From NCBI GenBank assembly GCA_033398695.1, contig CM065811.1, forward strand, positions 110,655,501 to 110,719,500: DNA of 64,000 bases. The letters run 5' to 3'. Positions 1-10,717 of the stretch are shown here, one piece after another; within the stretch, counting starts at the first letter, position 1, and every line of letters begins with the position of its first letter. Origin of the DNA: Orobanche coerulescens (taxonomy: Eukaryota > Streptophyta > Magnoliopsida > Lamiales > Orobanchaceae). The translations under genes were made by a program, and so were the position numbers. The notes under the pieces are model-generated. The model was not told the DNA's origin, ran no database searches, and saw nothing but the letters and a program-made list of their open reading frames with translations.

Positions 1-223
1 CTATGTTTCGCATAACTCAGTTTTACAGTTGACATAAGCCACTTGCCGTCGACATTTGTCACCTGCACTATCATCAACTGTGTCTTCCGCATTACTCACC
101 TGCAGTCAAGTTTGTTAGCTGCATATAATCACAACTGAGGTTACTCACCTGAGATTCAGTAAAAGAGTTTAATAAGTTTATTCACCCCCACATACTTATT
201 CCTGACGACTTGTGACCTACACG
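1..223 (+). repeat. 3' end of a degenerate LTR (copia-like)
   Basis: No coding sequence. The last 70 bases (CAGTAAAAGA, then TTTATTCACCCCCAC, then TTGTGACCTACA) match in order and spacing the end of the segment at 11655-11878. Both end in GTGACCTACA, the sort of CA terminus expected of an LTR, and the run TATTCACCC is familiar from SIRE-type copia LTR ends (from memory, not searched). No primer-binding site follows, so this is probably a 3' or solo LTR end. The left part is cut by the window edge. Bases 224-250 hold nothing recognisable. Confidence 0.5.
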
Positions 224-250
224 TTTTTTACCAAGTATGGAATAGCCAAA

Positions 251-2864
251 TGTAATACCCGAGTGTAATTCATTCATTTTCATTCAGTAATTATCAGTCT
301 GTAATTGTCACTCAGTAATTCTCACTCATCATTCATGATTCATTCATCTGCGTTCACTGTTGGCATGTTGTAATCGTATATCAGTTACCGATCGTCATTT
401 CATCTCCGTTTATAGACCGAGACGGGAGATTTATCATTTTCATTGTGATTGATAGCCTTGTACTGGGAGTATAATCTTTGGCTTGTGTTAGACTTGTTCA
501 CTTTCACATTTGTATGATATGTCGGATCATTCATCAGTCGTAGCGAGGAATCGGAGTTATCGGAATTTTTCACCTTGGCCAGCATTGAGTTACGGCCGTA
601 AGGTCTATGGGTTACGACCGTAACAAGGGTCCGTTGGTTTCAGGCCATTTTGGACGAACGGGACTTACGGCTGTAAGGTTTCGGAATACGGCCATAAGTT
701 GAGCAGGTACGGCCGTAAGGCTGGCCGGTTACGGTCGTACGTGTCCAGCAGGCTGCCCAGGCATTTTTGGCCGAAGGCGAGTTACGGCCGTAAGAAGGGG
801 AGGATACGGCCGTAGGTGGTGTTCGTAAATTTCAGGTGTTGTCGGGCAAGGGGGACTTACGGCCGTAAGGGTTGCGGTATACGGCCGTAAGTCGTAGAGG
901 GTACGGCCGTAAGGCTTGGCCGGATACGGCTGTACGCTGCAGGCAGGATGCCTGGTCGTTTTTGACGAAGGCGGGTTACGCCCGTAAGTTCGGCCGGATA
1001 CGGCCGTATCATCCGAGTTATGCCCGTAAGGTGTGCGGGTACGGCCGTAAGGTGTCGGCAGTTGTTTTTGACGAAGGCGGGTTACGCCCCTAACTCAGGA
1101 GCGGTTACGGCCGTAAGTCTATCGGCAGGCTTTCGGACGAAGCCGAGTTACGGCCGTACGAGTTGGACGGTTACGGCCGTAAGTCCGTTGACTTGGAATG
1201 TTACGGCCGTAAGAGGGCCGATTTACGGCCGTAACTTCCGGCAGTATTTAAGGATTTGACCGGGACATTTTTCCTCATTTCTTCACTTCTCCAACTTTTA
1301 TCCGAGAGAGAGGGTTGAGGGAGAGATTTTCCATCACTTAATCATTTGAGTGTGTAATTTTCATCATCTTCATTCTTTTGGGAAGCTTGTATACTCGATT
1401 TAACTCGTGTTCTTCGGATCGAAGTGGTTGGATCTTCAAGAGCTAATTTCTTCAACATCTTGGATTTCGATTTTGTGTTGAGATATGATGTTTTGGACGC
1501 GATAATCATGTTATATGAAGGGATATGCATATGATTATGAGGTTGTATATAGATTCATTGGATTATTGAGGGATTATTCAAGAACACTTTGAATATCGAG
1601 TTGGATTTGGGGATTTTCGATTAATTTTTGTTATAATCACGTTCTTGGATATTCATAACGGATTTTTGATCGTACTGAAGATGTTTTGTTGGTTTGAAAC
1701 ACTTCTTGGGGATTTGAGGCCACAAAGTGTTCGATATAATGCCCCAATGAACTTGGTTTAATCGTATCGACGTTTTGAGTTCGTTATATCGTGTTTAATT
1801 CGTATATTGAACGGATTGTTGGTAATTGTATTGAATTAAGGTTGTTCGAGCGACCGACACTTCATTTAGGACATTTGTTCATGGAAGGACATTCTTCATC
1901 GGTATTGTGAAAGTTAATTCTTACTCGGTTAAAAGGATATTCATTCCTTTTGTTGTTGATCATTTATAATTATAATTCATTCATCATTGTATTAATCATA
2001 TTGAGACTTGTAATTGTCGAATAATCACTTCATTAATGAGGAACGGTGGTTCCAATCATTTCATTGAACTATCAATCGCTTCATTATTACTTTTATCTCG
2101 GTGAGTCATTCTTGACTTTGTCAGTTTATTATTCATTGACATTCATTATGGTCATTCTCGTTCATATGACCTTCTGGGTTCATATTGCGTGGCCGGGTGC
2201 GGATGTGTGGAATTTTTAGTCGGGCACGTGATGGCCATGTATTGGGAGTAATACATTGGACTGTGCACACGGTAACAGATTACCTCCGTGAGACTAATTA
2301 GGTACAAGGACGGGTGTGTCCGGTCATTCGTCTTGTACACTTGCACAAAACACTACGGGCGTACTATGATACTCCTCTTCAGCGTAATTCATAACTTAGG
2401 ATGTTTCATAACTAAAGATAATTCATGATTGTGTATTTTCAACCCTTGAGGATTGTTGTTCTGTGTAACTGACCCTGTTTGGGGAATTTTGTTTTCAGGT
2501 CACGGCAAGGCAAAGGCACGGGAAGATCATGCTGACGGCGAGGAGTCCTAGTGATACTAGTAGGGGGCCCCAGTTATTCCGTTTGTTTCAGTCATTTCAG
2601 TTATTTCCGTCATTCGTATTTTCCGCTGCAAATTCCATTTGAAATGCTTAATTGTTCAGGGTGGTGTATTTTATCTCCATATAAAATATACTAGTATTCG
2701 GTTTTGTCCTGGTGTGTTGTACTTAAACTCCTCATCGGAGTATTTGGTAATATAATGTGGTTCGGTACTACAATTATATTATTTAATTCATCATTTTCAC
2801 TTGCCGGGTGGGTCCCAGTCGGGGATTCACGGCACTGTAATATCCGCCCAGTTGGGGTGTTACA
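251..2864 (+). repeat. Element A 5' LTR (2,614 bp)
   Basis: Begins TGTAATACCCGAGTG and ends GGGGTGTTACA, immediately before the primer-binding site. It aligns along its whole length with 8082-10717, with scattered substitutions and two clear length differences: a 40-bp block present at 9532-9571 is missing here after position 1721, and a roughly 17-bp piece near 589 is missing from the 3' copy. U3 contains the palindrome array and TATA box listed separately. Small open frames inside the LTR, including a repetitive one over the palindrome array, are by-products. Confidence 0.92.
592..1252 (+). promoter_or_regulatory. U3 array of TTACGGCCGTAA palindromes with TATA box
   Basis: About 22 perfect or one- to two-mismatch copies of the 12-bp palindrome TTACGGCCGTAA, ending 10 bp before TATTTAAG (1245-1252), the likely TATA box. 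Centres are phased: 862.5, 884.5, 906.5 and 929.5 form one run; 981.5, 1003.5, 1023.5 and 1044.5 another; 1153.5/1176.5 and 1206.5/1228.5 are pairs. Each site holds two CpGs and an EagI-type CGGCCG core. Position in U3 suggests an enhancer; binding or methylation is inferred. Confidence 0.75.
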
Positions 2865-2868
2865 GAGT

Positions 2869-2880
2869 TGGTATCGGAGC
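2869..2880 (+). other. Primer-binding site (tRNA-iMet type), element A
   Basis: TGGTATCGGAGC starts 4 bases after the LTR end. Plant initiator-tRNA primer sites normally read TGGTATCAGAGC, so there is one change. The same variant occurs at 21758 and, on the minus strand, at 62673-62684. Bases 2881-3331 form the untranslated leader before gag, with no other feature seen. Confidence 0.85.
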
Positions 2881-3331
2881 GTGGTTTTGAATACTACCCT
2901 CCAAGTCATGTCTCATTTGAAATCATCGTCATCAGACTAGTATCATTGGACTTTCGCGTCACGTGTGACCTGTGCAAATGCCGAGCCAATCAGACCAAGA
3001 ACTGTAAGATTTCTAAGGCCATGGTATAATTTTTGGCAAGAATCATTCATTCATAATTTATCAGTTAACAATCCTCAACCATCATTTTCATTGACCAGGA
3101 CGGTCATGTTAACTCGTTAATCACTCAATTCATTTCATTATTCAGTTGTTGATCAGGAAGATCAAATCATTAATCATGTTAACCTGTTCAAGATAATCAT
3201 GTCATTTCAGTTAATCATTCATGTAATCACTGTGTTAGAGCGCGTATGCTCATTTTCATCATCTCATGTCATAATCATAACGTAATATTCATGCGGGAAA
3301 TATAATCATCATGTGACTTTCCTACTTCAGT

Positions 3332-4440
3332 ATGGAGAGGGCAAGAAGAGGACGTGGAGGACGAGGCCATGGAGCGGGCCAAATCCCGAGAGCTCGTGTG
3401 AATACACGTGAAAATGCGAGAAATAATGCTAATTCATCGAGCAGCGACGCTGCCACTCATTCACCTGGACGCGATCATTCACTAACGGGGAGTCGTACCC
3501 GGGACACGGCTCAGTCAGAAGGTGTCCGGGTTGACCCACTCGCTTTTATGCAGGGCATGATGGCCCAAATGACCCAGATGGCACAGCTGATGGAGACGAT
3601 GCATAACTCCGCCAATCAAAATCAACAGGCTCCTCCGCCGCCACCTCAGAGGCAAGAGAGGAATGTGAGCAATATCATCGGCGACATCTCTCGCCAGAGG
3701 CCACCTACTTTTGAGGGCTCGTCTGAGCCGGCAAATATTATTCATTGGCTCGAGCATTTCGAGAAGTTGTTTGCTATGGTAGAGTGTCCCGAAGGACACA
3801 AAGTTTCTATTGCAGCTTACTACCTGGGCAAGAGCGCACATTCTTGGTGGTTGTCGTTGAAGCCCACCGAAGGATCATGTACTTGGGATCAGTTCAAAAC
3901 TCTCATGATGGAGAGGTATTATCCGACCCCGCTCAGAGAGGCCAAACTGTCAGAATTACTCACCCCCGACCCCTCAGCAGACGAGGATGTTCTCGCCATT
4001 GCCGAGAAATTTCAGGAACTTATTCCGTTCGCCTCATCTATCATTCATTCAGAGGAAGATAATATTAAGTATTTCAGCAAGAGGCTGAAACCCCGTATGA
4101 GACTACAGTTGCTTAATCATAATTGCACCACGTTGGCTGAATTCATTGAGAAAGCTCTTACCTATGAGCTTACTGCTAAGGAGATTGCTAAGCAGCAACC
4201 TTCATCTGCTAGCAAGAAGTCCAAGAACCGTAATCAGTCTGACGGCGGTGTGCCACTTTCAAGAAACCTCGTGCGGGCTCTGCTTTACGAGCGACCTCTG
4301 TGACGTCTAAACCCGCGGAATCTCGATCACGAGTGGCCAGTTCGCCATCACTGTTATAACTGTGGGGATCTTGGTCATGTCGGCACTAAGTGTCCGAGAC
4401 AGTCTGTCACTTGTCATAATCGGGAATTGTTGGGCATAAG
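3332..4440 (+). pseudogene. gag: Element A gag (capsid/nucleocapsid), frameshifted
   Basis: The open frame 3332-4303 starts with an Arg/Gly-rich N-terminus (MERARRGRGGRGHG), then a Retrotrans_gag-type capsid region around codons 115-270, recognisable by its spaced aromatic residues (SAHSWWLSL, WDQFKTLMMERYYP). The frame stops at 4301-4303. The nucleocapsid follows: a CX2CX4HX4C knuckle (CYNCGDLGHVGTKC, 4352-4393) is again in the original frame, so two compensating shifts lie between about 4250 and 4350. A second, damaged knuckle-like motif is near 4410. The product would package element RNA. Confidence 0.85.
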
Positions 4441-4539
4441 GCCCGTTTTACCGTAGGGACTCCAAACCTACTCGAGCGTCATCTCAAGCCCCTAAGCGAT
4501 CACTGCTCGAATCAGGCCACTCAATCAGCGTCGTTTAAA

Positions 4540-4989
4540 ATGACAGGAGCGACTAAAGGTGGAGCCTATAGCCAGCATACGGGAGCGTCCGGTGCCGGGA
4601 CTAGCAAGCCCTGGATTTACGAGATGAAGAAGACCGATGATCCCGAGGCCCGAATGATCTCAGGTACACTCGATATTCTATCTCAACCTGTGCGTACCCT
4701 TTTTGATACTGGTGCATCGCATTCATTCATTTCCGAGTCATGTTTGGGTAGACTACGTCTGGGTAGTGCTACTAGTTGTGAGACTTATGTCATTGGCCTA
4801 CCTGATGGTAGACGAATTATCTGTAATCGTGAGATTCAGAATTGTCCGATTCAGTTTCATGGTCGTGTATGGCCAGCGGACCTAATCGTAGTAGATTTGC
4901 CGAGGGACGACGTCATCTTGGGTATTGATTGGATTGATCGTCATGATGCCATCATTAGTGTCCGTAAGCATATGATCACTATCATTTGA
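4540..4989 (+). pseudogene. Element A retropepsin-like protease segment
   Basis: A 149-codon frame with the aspartic protease motif FDTGASHSFIS (codons about 55-65) and the downstream DVILGIDWI strand typical of Ty3/gypsy proteases. The frame ends at a TGA (4987-4989), after which the same reading frame continues into reverse transcriptase from 4990. One nonsense change therefore separates protease from RT. It would cut the Gag-Pol precursor. The catalytic Asp is intact. Confidence 0.87.
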
Positions 4990-6621
4990 GACGATGGTGT
5001 GGAATGTGTGTTTCAGGGAGGTAATCCAGGCTGTTCTGGTAAGGTCATTAATTTGATGAAAGCAGTGCGATTACTCAGTCAGGGATGTGTTGGTTATTGG
5101 TGCTACATGACCAAAACCGAGAATTCATCAGTAATGTTGACGGATATTCCGGTAGTGAGGGAGTATGCCAACGTTTTTCCAGACGAGTTACCTGGTTTGC
5201 CTCCACAGAGAGATGTGGAATTCTCGATTGAGTTGGAGCCTGGTATATCTCCGATATCGAAGGCACCATACCGGATGGCCCTGACCGAAATGCAGGAATT
5301 AAAAAACCAACTTGAGGAGTTGTTCGAGAAGGGTTATGTCCGACCGAGTGCGTCTCCGTGGGGAGCACCAGTGTTGTTTGTCAAGAAGAAAGATGGTTCA
5401 TTTCGTTTGTGTATTGATTATCGGGAGTTGAAGAGGGTGACAATCAAGAATAAGTATCCCTTACCCCGTATTGATGATCTCTTAGATCAACTTCAGGGAG
5501 CTTCAGTATTTTTCAAGATCGACTTAAGATCTGGATATCAGCAGTTGCGGATTCAAGAGTCGGATATTGCGAGGACGGCGTTTCGGACACGCTATGGCCA
5601 CTATGAGTTCGTAGTTATTCCGTTCGGGCTAACTAATGCACCTGCGGTATTCATGGAGTTAATGAATCGGGTTTTCATCGACTTTTTAGATCAGTTTGTT
5701 GTTGTCTTCATCGATGACATTTTGATTTATTCTCGTAGCCGAGAGGAACACAAGGTTCATCTTCATCAGGTTCTCGACGTGTTGAGACGAGAGCAACTTT
5801 ATGGAAAGTTTTCCAAATGTGAGTTCTGGATGTCCGAAGTGACTTTTCTCGGACATGTAATTTCATCAGACGGAGTTCATGTCGACCCTCAGAAGACGGA
5901 GGCTATCCGAGATTGGTTACCTCCGAAGAATGTTAAGGAAATCCGAAGTTTTCTCGGATTAGCGGGCTATTATCGGCGATTTGTGGAGGGATTTTCTAGA
6001 ATCACTCAACCCTTGACGAACCTTTTGCGAAAGGATAAGAAATACATGTGGTCCGACGTGTGTCAGCGGAGTTTTGAGGAACTCAAGAGCCGGTTAATGT
6101 CAGCACCTGTACTTTCCTTGCCGCAAGGGACGGAGGGATTTGTGGTTTATAGTGATGGGTCCGGACAGGGTCTCAGATGTGTACTTATGCAGAATGGGAA
6201 GGTTATTGCTTATGCTTCACGGCAATTGAGACCTTACGAGGTTAATTATCCGACTCACGACCTGGAGCTAGCAGCCGTGGTGTTCGCATTGAAGATTTGG
6301 CGTCATTATCTTTATGGCGTTACTTGTCAGATATTCACCGATCATAAGAGTTTAAAGTATATATTTACTCAGAAGGAGTTAAATATGCAACAGAGGCGGT
6401 GGTTAGAACTAATCAAAGATTATGATATCGAGATCCTTTACCACCCGGGCAAGGTGAACGTTGTCGCCGACGCCTTGAGTCGTAAGTCCGTTCAGGAGCA
6501 GATGCTTGCTCGTTTAACAGTTCAGAAGGAGCTTCAGCAGGAATTCCTTAGACCCGAGATCGAGTGCAGCCCGGCGAGTTCAGGGACAGCTTTGTATGTT
6601 AGAGATTTCATCGTCACTTGA
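4990..6621 (+). pseudogene. Element A reverse transcriptase and RNase H
   Basis: Continues in frame with the protease. Bases 5140-5250 encode the linker ([13 protein letters not shown]) that precedes gypsy RT. RT motifs are in order: the [18 protein letters not shown] block, [28 protein letters not shown], and the catalytic [11 protein letters not shown] (FIDD form of YxDD, near 5707). RNase H follows with [34 protein letters not shown] and [10 protein letters not shown]. The frame runs out at 6621, overlapping the integrase frame that opens at 6596, so one frameshift lies near 6600. The usual DAS of RNase H reads DGS here. Confidence 0.92.
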
Positions 6622-8047
6622 GGAGGAAACCAGGGAGAATCAAGGTTCAGACCCAGCATTGTTGCGCATCCGTGAGGATGTGGCTCAGGGGAAAGCCCCT
6701 GGATTCGTGGTCCACGAGGATGGACTTTTGAGATTTAAGAATCGGTTGTGCGTACCGGCGAATGTCGAGTTGAAAAACTCTATTTTGAGAGAAGCTCATG
6801 CTACCCCTTATTCTGTTTATCCGGGGTCCAGCAAGATGTACAAGGACTTGAAACAAAATTACTGGTGGAGTAATATTAAGCGAGAAGTCGCAGAATTTGT
6901 TTCGAGATGCTTAACCTGTCAACAAGTCAAGATTGAACATCAGCGACTGGCGGGTGTGCTGAAACCTCTCCCTATTCCAGAGTGGAAGTGGGAAGACATT
7001 TCTATGGATTTCATCACGAGTTTGCCGACGAGTCGTCGTGGCATGAATACGATCTGGGTGATTGTGGACCGCTTAACTAAATCAGCTCATTTACTTGAGA
7101 TCAAGGATACGTGGGGTCCCGGGAGACTGGCTCAGTTGTTCATCAAGGAGATAGTGAGACTGCACGGTACTCCTAAGTGTATCGTATCCAATCGTGACAG
7201 ACGATTTGTGTCTCATTTTTGGAAATCAGTTCATCGTGCTATGAGAACTCAGCTCAATCTCAGTACCGCCTTTCATCCTCAGTCCGACAGAAAATCAGAG
7301 AGGACTATACAGACATTAGAGGACATGTTGAGGGCATGCGTCCTCGATTGGAAGGACGATTGGGAAGCCCAACTACCATTGATCGAGTTCACGTATAATA
7401 ATAGTTGGCATGCTTCCATTAAGATGGCACCTTACGAGGCCTTGTACGGTCGTCGTTGTCGATCTCATTTGTGTTGGGATGACTTGTCAGAATCAATCAG
7501 CACCGAGCCCGATATGCTTATAGCCGCCTGGGAGAAGGTAGCTTTGATCAAGAGTCGTATGTTGACAGCTCAGAGTCGACATAAATCATATGCAGATAAT
7601 CGTCGTCGACCACTGGAGTTCGAGACGGGTGACCACGTTTTGGTCAAGGTATCCCCGGGTCGAGGTATTTTCCGTTTCGGAAAACGGGGAAAGTTAAGTC
7701 CGAGATTCATTGGACCGTTTGAAATTTTGGATCGAGTAAGCGAGTTAGCTTATCGATTGGCTTTACCTCCGGCATTGAGCCGAATTCATAATGTGTTTCA
7801 CGTCTCTCAGTTGCGGAAGTATGTTGCCGACCCGAGTCACATACTTCAGTTCAACGAAATCGAGATCGCAGATGATCATTCGTACGAGGAGCGTCCTGTA
7901 CGAGTGTTAGAGTGGCGAATCAAACAGTTGAGGAACAAGACGATCCCTTTGGTCAAGATTCAGTGGTCTAGACACAGAGTCGAAGAGGCCACTTGGGAAA
8001 CCGAGGAGAGTATGCGGGAGAGTTATCCCGAGTTGTTTGACCCTTAG
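6596..8047 (+). pseudogene. Element A integrase with chromodomain
   Basis: The frame of 483 codons holds the HHCC zinc domain (EAHATPYSVYPG ... CLTCQQVKIEH), the DDE core (SMDFITSLP; IVSNRDRRFVSHFW; KSERTIQTLEDMLRA), a GPF-type C-terminal domain (RFIGPFEIL, then IHNVFHVSQLRKY) and a terminal chromodomain-like segment (VLEWRIKQLRNKTIPLVKIQW ... ATWE). Chromodomains of this kind mark chromoviruses and are thought to steer integration to heterochromatin. The second catalytic Asp, usually the first Asp of SDRD, is Asn (7190-7192), so the enzyme as read should be inactive. The ATG at 6596 is simply the first in frame and is not a true start. Confidence 0.9.
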
Positions 8048-8067
8048 TTTCGAGGACGAAACTCTTT

Positions 8068-8081
8068 TTAAGGGGGGAGTA
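8068..8081 (+). other. Polypurine tract, element A
   Basis: TTAAGGGGGGAGTA directly abuts the 3' LTR start at 8082. This is the plus-strand primer site of reverse transcription. The same layout, a purine run directly next to TGTAAT, recurs at 24366-24382 and, reversed, at 47009 and 54062. Confidence 0.8.
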
Positions 8082-10717
8082 TGTAATACCCGGGTGTAAT
8101 TAATTCATTTTCATTCAGTAATTATCAGTCTGTAATTGTCACTCAGTAATTCTCACTCATCATTCATGATTCATTCATCTGCGTTCACTGTTGGCATGTT
8201 GTAATCTTATATCAGTTACCGATCGTCATTTCATCTCTATTTATAGACCGAGACGGGAGATTTATCATTTTCATTGTGATTGATAGCCTTGTACTGGGAG
8301 TATAATCTTTGGCTTGTGTTAGACTTGTTCATTTTCACATTCGTATGATATGTCGGATCATTCATCAGTCGTAGCGAGGAATCGGAGTTATCGGAATTTT
8401 TCACCTTGGCCGTAAGGTCTATGGGTTACGGCCGTAACAAGGGTTCGTTGGTTTCAGGCCATTTTGGACGAACGGGACTTACGGCCGTAAGGTTTCGGAA
8501 TACAGCCGTAAGTTGAGCGAATGCGGCCGTAAGGCCCGGCCGATTCTGGCGACGTGTCAGCAGGCTGCCCAGGCATTTTTGGCCGAAGGCGAGTTACGGC
8601 CGTAAGAAGGGGAGGATACGGCCGTAAGTGGTGTTCGTAAATTTCAGGTGTTGTCGGGCAAGGGGGACTTACGGCCGTAAGGTTTGCGGTATACGGCCGT
8701 AAGTCGAGGAGGGTACGGCCATAAGGCTTGGCCGGATACGGCCGTACGCTGCAGGCAGGATGCCTGGTCGTTTTTGACAAAGGCGGGTTATGCCCATAAG
8801 TTCGGCCGGATACGGCCGTATCATCCGAGTTACGCCCGTAAGGTGTGCATGTACGGCTGTAAGGTGTCGGCAGTTGTTTTTGACGAAGGCGGGTTACGCC
8901 CGTAACTCAGGATCGGTTACGACCGTAAGTCTGTCGGCAGGCTTTCAGACGAAGCCGAGTTACGGCCGTACGAGTTGTCCGGTTACGGCCGTAAGGCCGT
9001 TGACTTGGAATGTTACGACCGTAAGAGGGCCGAGTTACGGCCGTAACTTCCGGCAGTATTTAAGGATTTGGCCGGGACATTTTTCCTCATTTCTTCACAT
9101 CTCCAACTTTTATCCGAGAGAGAGGGTTGAGGGAGAGATTTTCCATCACTTAATCATTTGAGTGTGTAATTTTCATCATCTTCATTCTTTTGGGAAGCTT
9201 GGATACTCGATTTAACTCGTGTTCTTCGGATCGAAGTGGTTGGATCTTCAAGAGGTAATTTCTTCAACATCTTGGATTTCGATTTTGTGTTGAGATCTGA
9301 TGTTTTGGACGCAATAATCATGTTATATGAAGGGATATGCATATGATTATGAGGTTGTATATAGATTCATTGGATTATTGAGGGATTATTCAAGAACACT
9401 TTGAATATCGAGTTGGATTTGGGGATTTTCGATTAATTGTTGTTATAATCACGTTCTTGGATATTCATAACAGATTTTTGATCGTATTGAAGATGTTTTG
9501 TTGGTTTGAAACACTTCTTGGGGATTTGAGGTTGGTATTATTGAGGTTTAGTTGTAATCAATCGAAGTTGGCCACAAAGTGTTCGATATAATGCCCCAAT
9601 GAACTTGGTTTAATCGTATCGACATTTTGAGTTCGTTATATTCATGTTTAATTCGTATATTGAACAGATTGTTGGTAATTGTATTGAATTAAGGTTGTTC
9701 GAGCGACCAACACTTCATTTAGGACATTTGTTCGTGGAAGGACATTCTTCATCGGTATTGTGTAAGTTAATTCTTACTCGGTTAAAAGGATATTCATTCC
9801 TTTTGTTGTTGATCATTTATAATCATAATTCATTCATCATTGTATTAATCATATTGAGACTTGTAATTGTCGAATAATCACTTCATTAACGAGGAACGGC
9901 GGTTCCAATCATTTCATTGAACTATCAATCGCTTCATTATTACTTTTATCTAGGTGAGTCATTCTTGACTTTGTCAGTTTATTATTCATTGACATTCATT
10001 ATGGTCATTCTCGTTCATATGACCTTCTGGGTTCATATTGCGTGGCCGGGTGCGGATGTGTGGAATTTTTAGTCGGGCACGTGATGTCCATGTATTGGGA
10101 GTAATACATTGGACTGTGCACACGGTAACAGATTACTTCCGTGAGACTAATTAGGTACAAGGACGGGTGTGTCCGGTTATTCGTCTTGTACACTTGCACA
10201 GAACACTACGGGCGTACTATGATACTCCTCTTCAGCGTAATTCATAACTTAGGATGTTTCATAACTAAAGATAATTCATGATTGTGTATTTTCAACCCGT
10301 GAGGATTGTTGTTCTGTGTAACTGACCCCGTTTGGGGAATTTTGTTTTCAGGTCACGGCAAGGCAAAGGCACGGGAAGATCATGCAGACGGTGAGGAGTC
10401 CTAGTGATACTAGTAGGGGGCCCCAGTTATTCCGTTTTTTTCAGTCATTTCAGTTATTTCCGTCATTCGTATTTTCCGCTGCAAATTCCGTTTGAAATGT
10501 TTAATTGTTCAGGGTGGTGTATTTTATCTCCATATAAAATATACTAGTATTCGGTTTTGTCCTGGTGTGTTGTACTTAAACTCCTCATCGGAGTATTTGG
10601 TAATATAATGTGGTTCGGTACTACAATTATATTATTTAATTCATCATTTTCACTTGCCGGGTGGGTCCCAGTCGGGAATTCACGGCACTGTAATATCCGC
10701 CTAGTTGGGGTGTTACA
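8082..10717 (+). repeat. Element A 3' LTR (2,636 bp)
   Basis: Begins TGTAATACCCGGGTG and ends GGGGTGTTACA. It is collinear with 251-2864. It has a 40-bp block (9532-9571) that the 5' copy lacks, and it lacks the first palindrome of the 5' array. The TATA box is at 9057-9064. It contains no gene. Confidence 0.92.
8426..9064 (+). promoter_or_regulatory. Palindrome array and TATA box of the 3' LTR
   Basis: The same TTACGGCCGTAA array as in the 5' LTR, one site shorter, ending at 9046, with TATTTAAG at 9057-9064. Several sites carry single changes consistent with deamination of methylated CpG, for example TTACGACCGTAA and TACGGCCATAA. In this copy the promoter would read outward into flanking DNA. 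Confidence 0.7.

Larger units (their letters stand above)
251..10717 (+). mobile_element. Element A: Ty3/gypsy chromovirus (Tekay/Del-like)
   Basis: A nearly full-length LTR retrotransposon of about 10.5 kb. It has two LTRs (251-2864 and 8082-10717) with TGTAAT...GTTACA ends, a tRNA-iMet-type primer site (2869-2880), gag, protease, RT-RNase H, integrase with a C-terminal chromodomain-like segment, and a polypurine tract before the 3' LTR. The flanks CCAAA (246-250) and CCAAC (10718-10722) look like a 5-bp target duplication with one change. The order PR-RT-RH-IN and the chromodomain place it among chromoviruses. Stops at 4303 and 4987, a frameshift near 6600 and a changed integrase residue mean it is not autonomous as read. 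Confidence 0.93.

Noticed and set aside
872..1093. Open frame with a repeating TAVR/GYGRK peptide in the element A LTR
   Set aside because: It is the translation of the TACGGCCGTA palindromes; frames shift between the two LTRs and it has no homology. The same applies at 1020-1259, 8454-8780, 8684-8905 and 8790-9161.
592..1234. CRISPR-like array of regularly spaced palindromes
   Set aside because: Repeats are too short (12 bp), spacers too short (about 10 bp) and variable, and the context is a plant LTR with no cas genes.
2869..2880. tRNA gene
   Set aside because: Only the 3'-complement of initiator tRNA is present; it is a primer-binding site. No cloverleaf was seen here or at the other primer sites.
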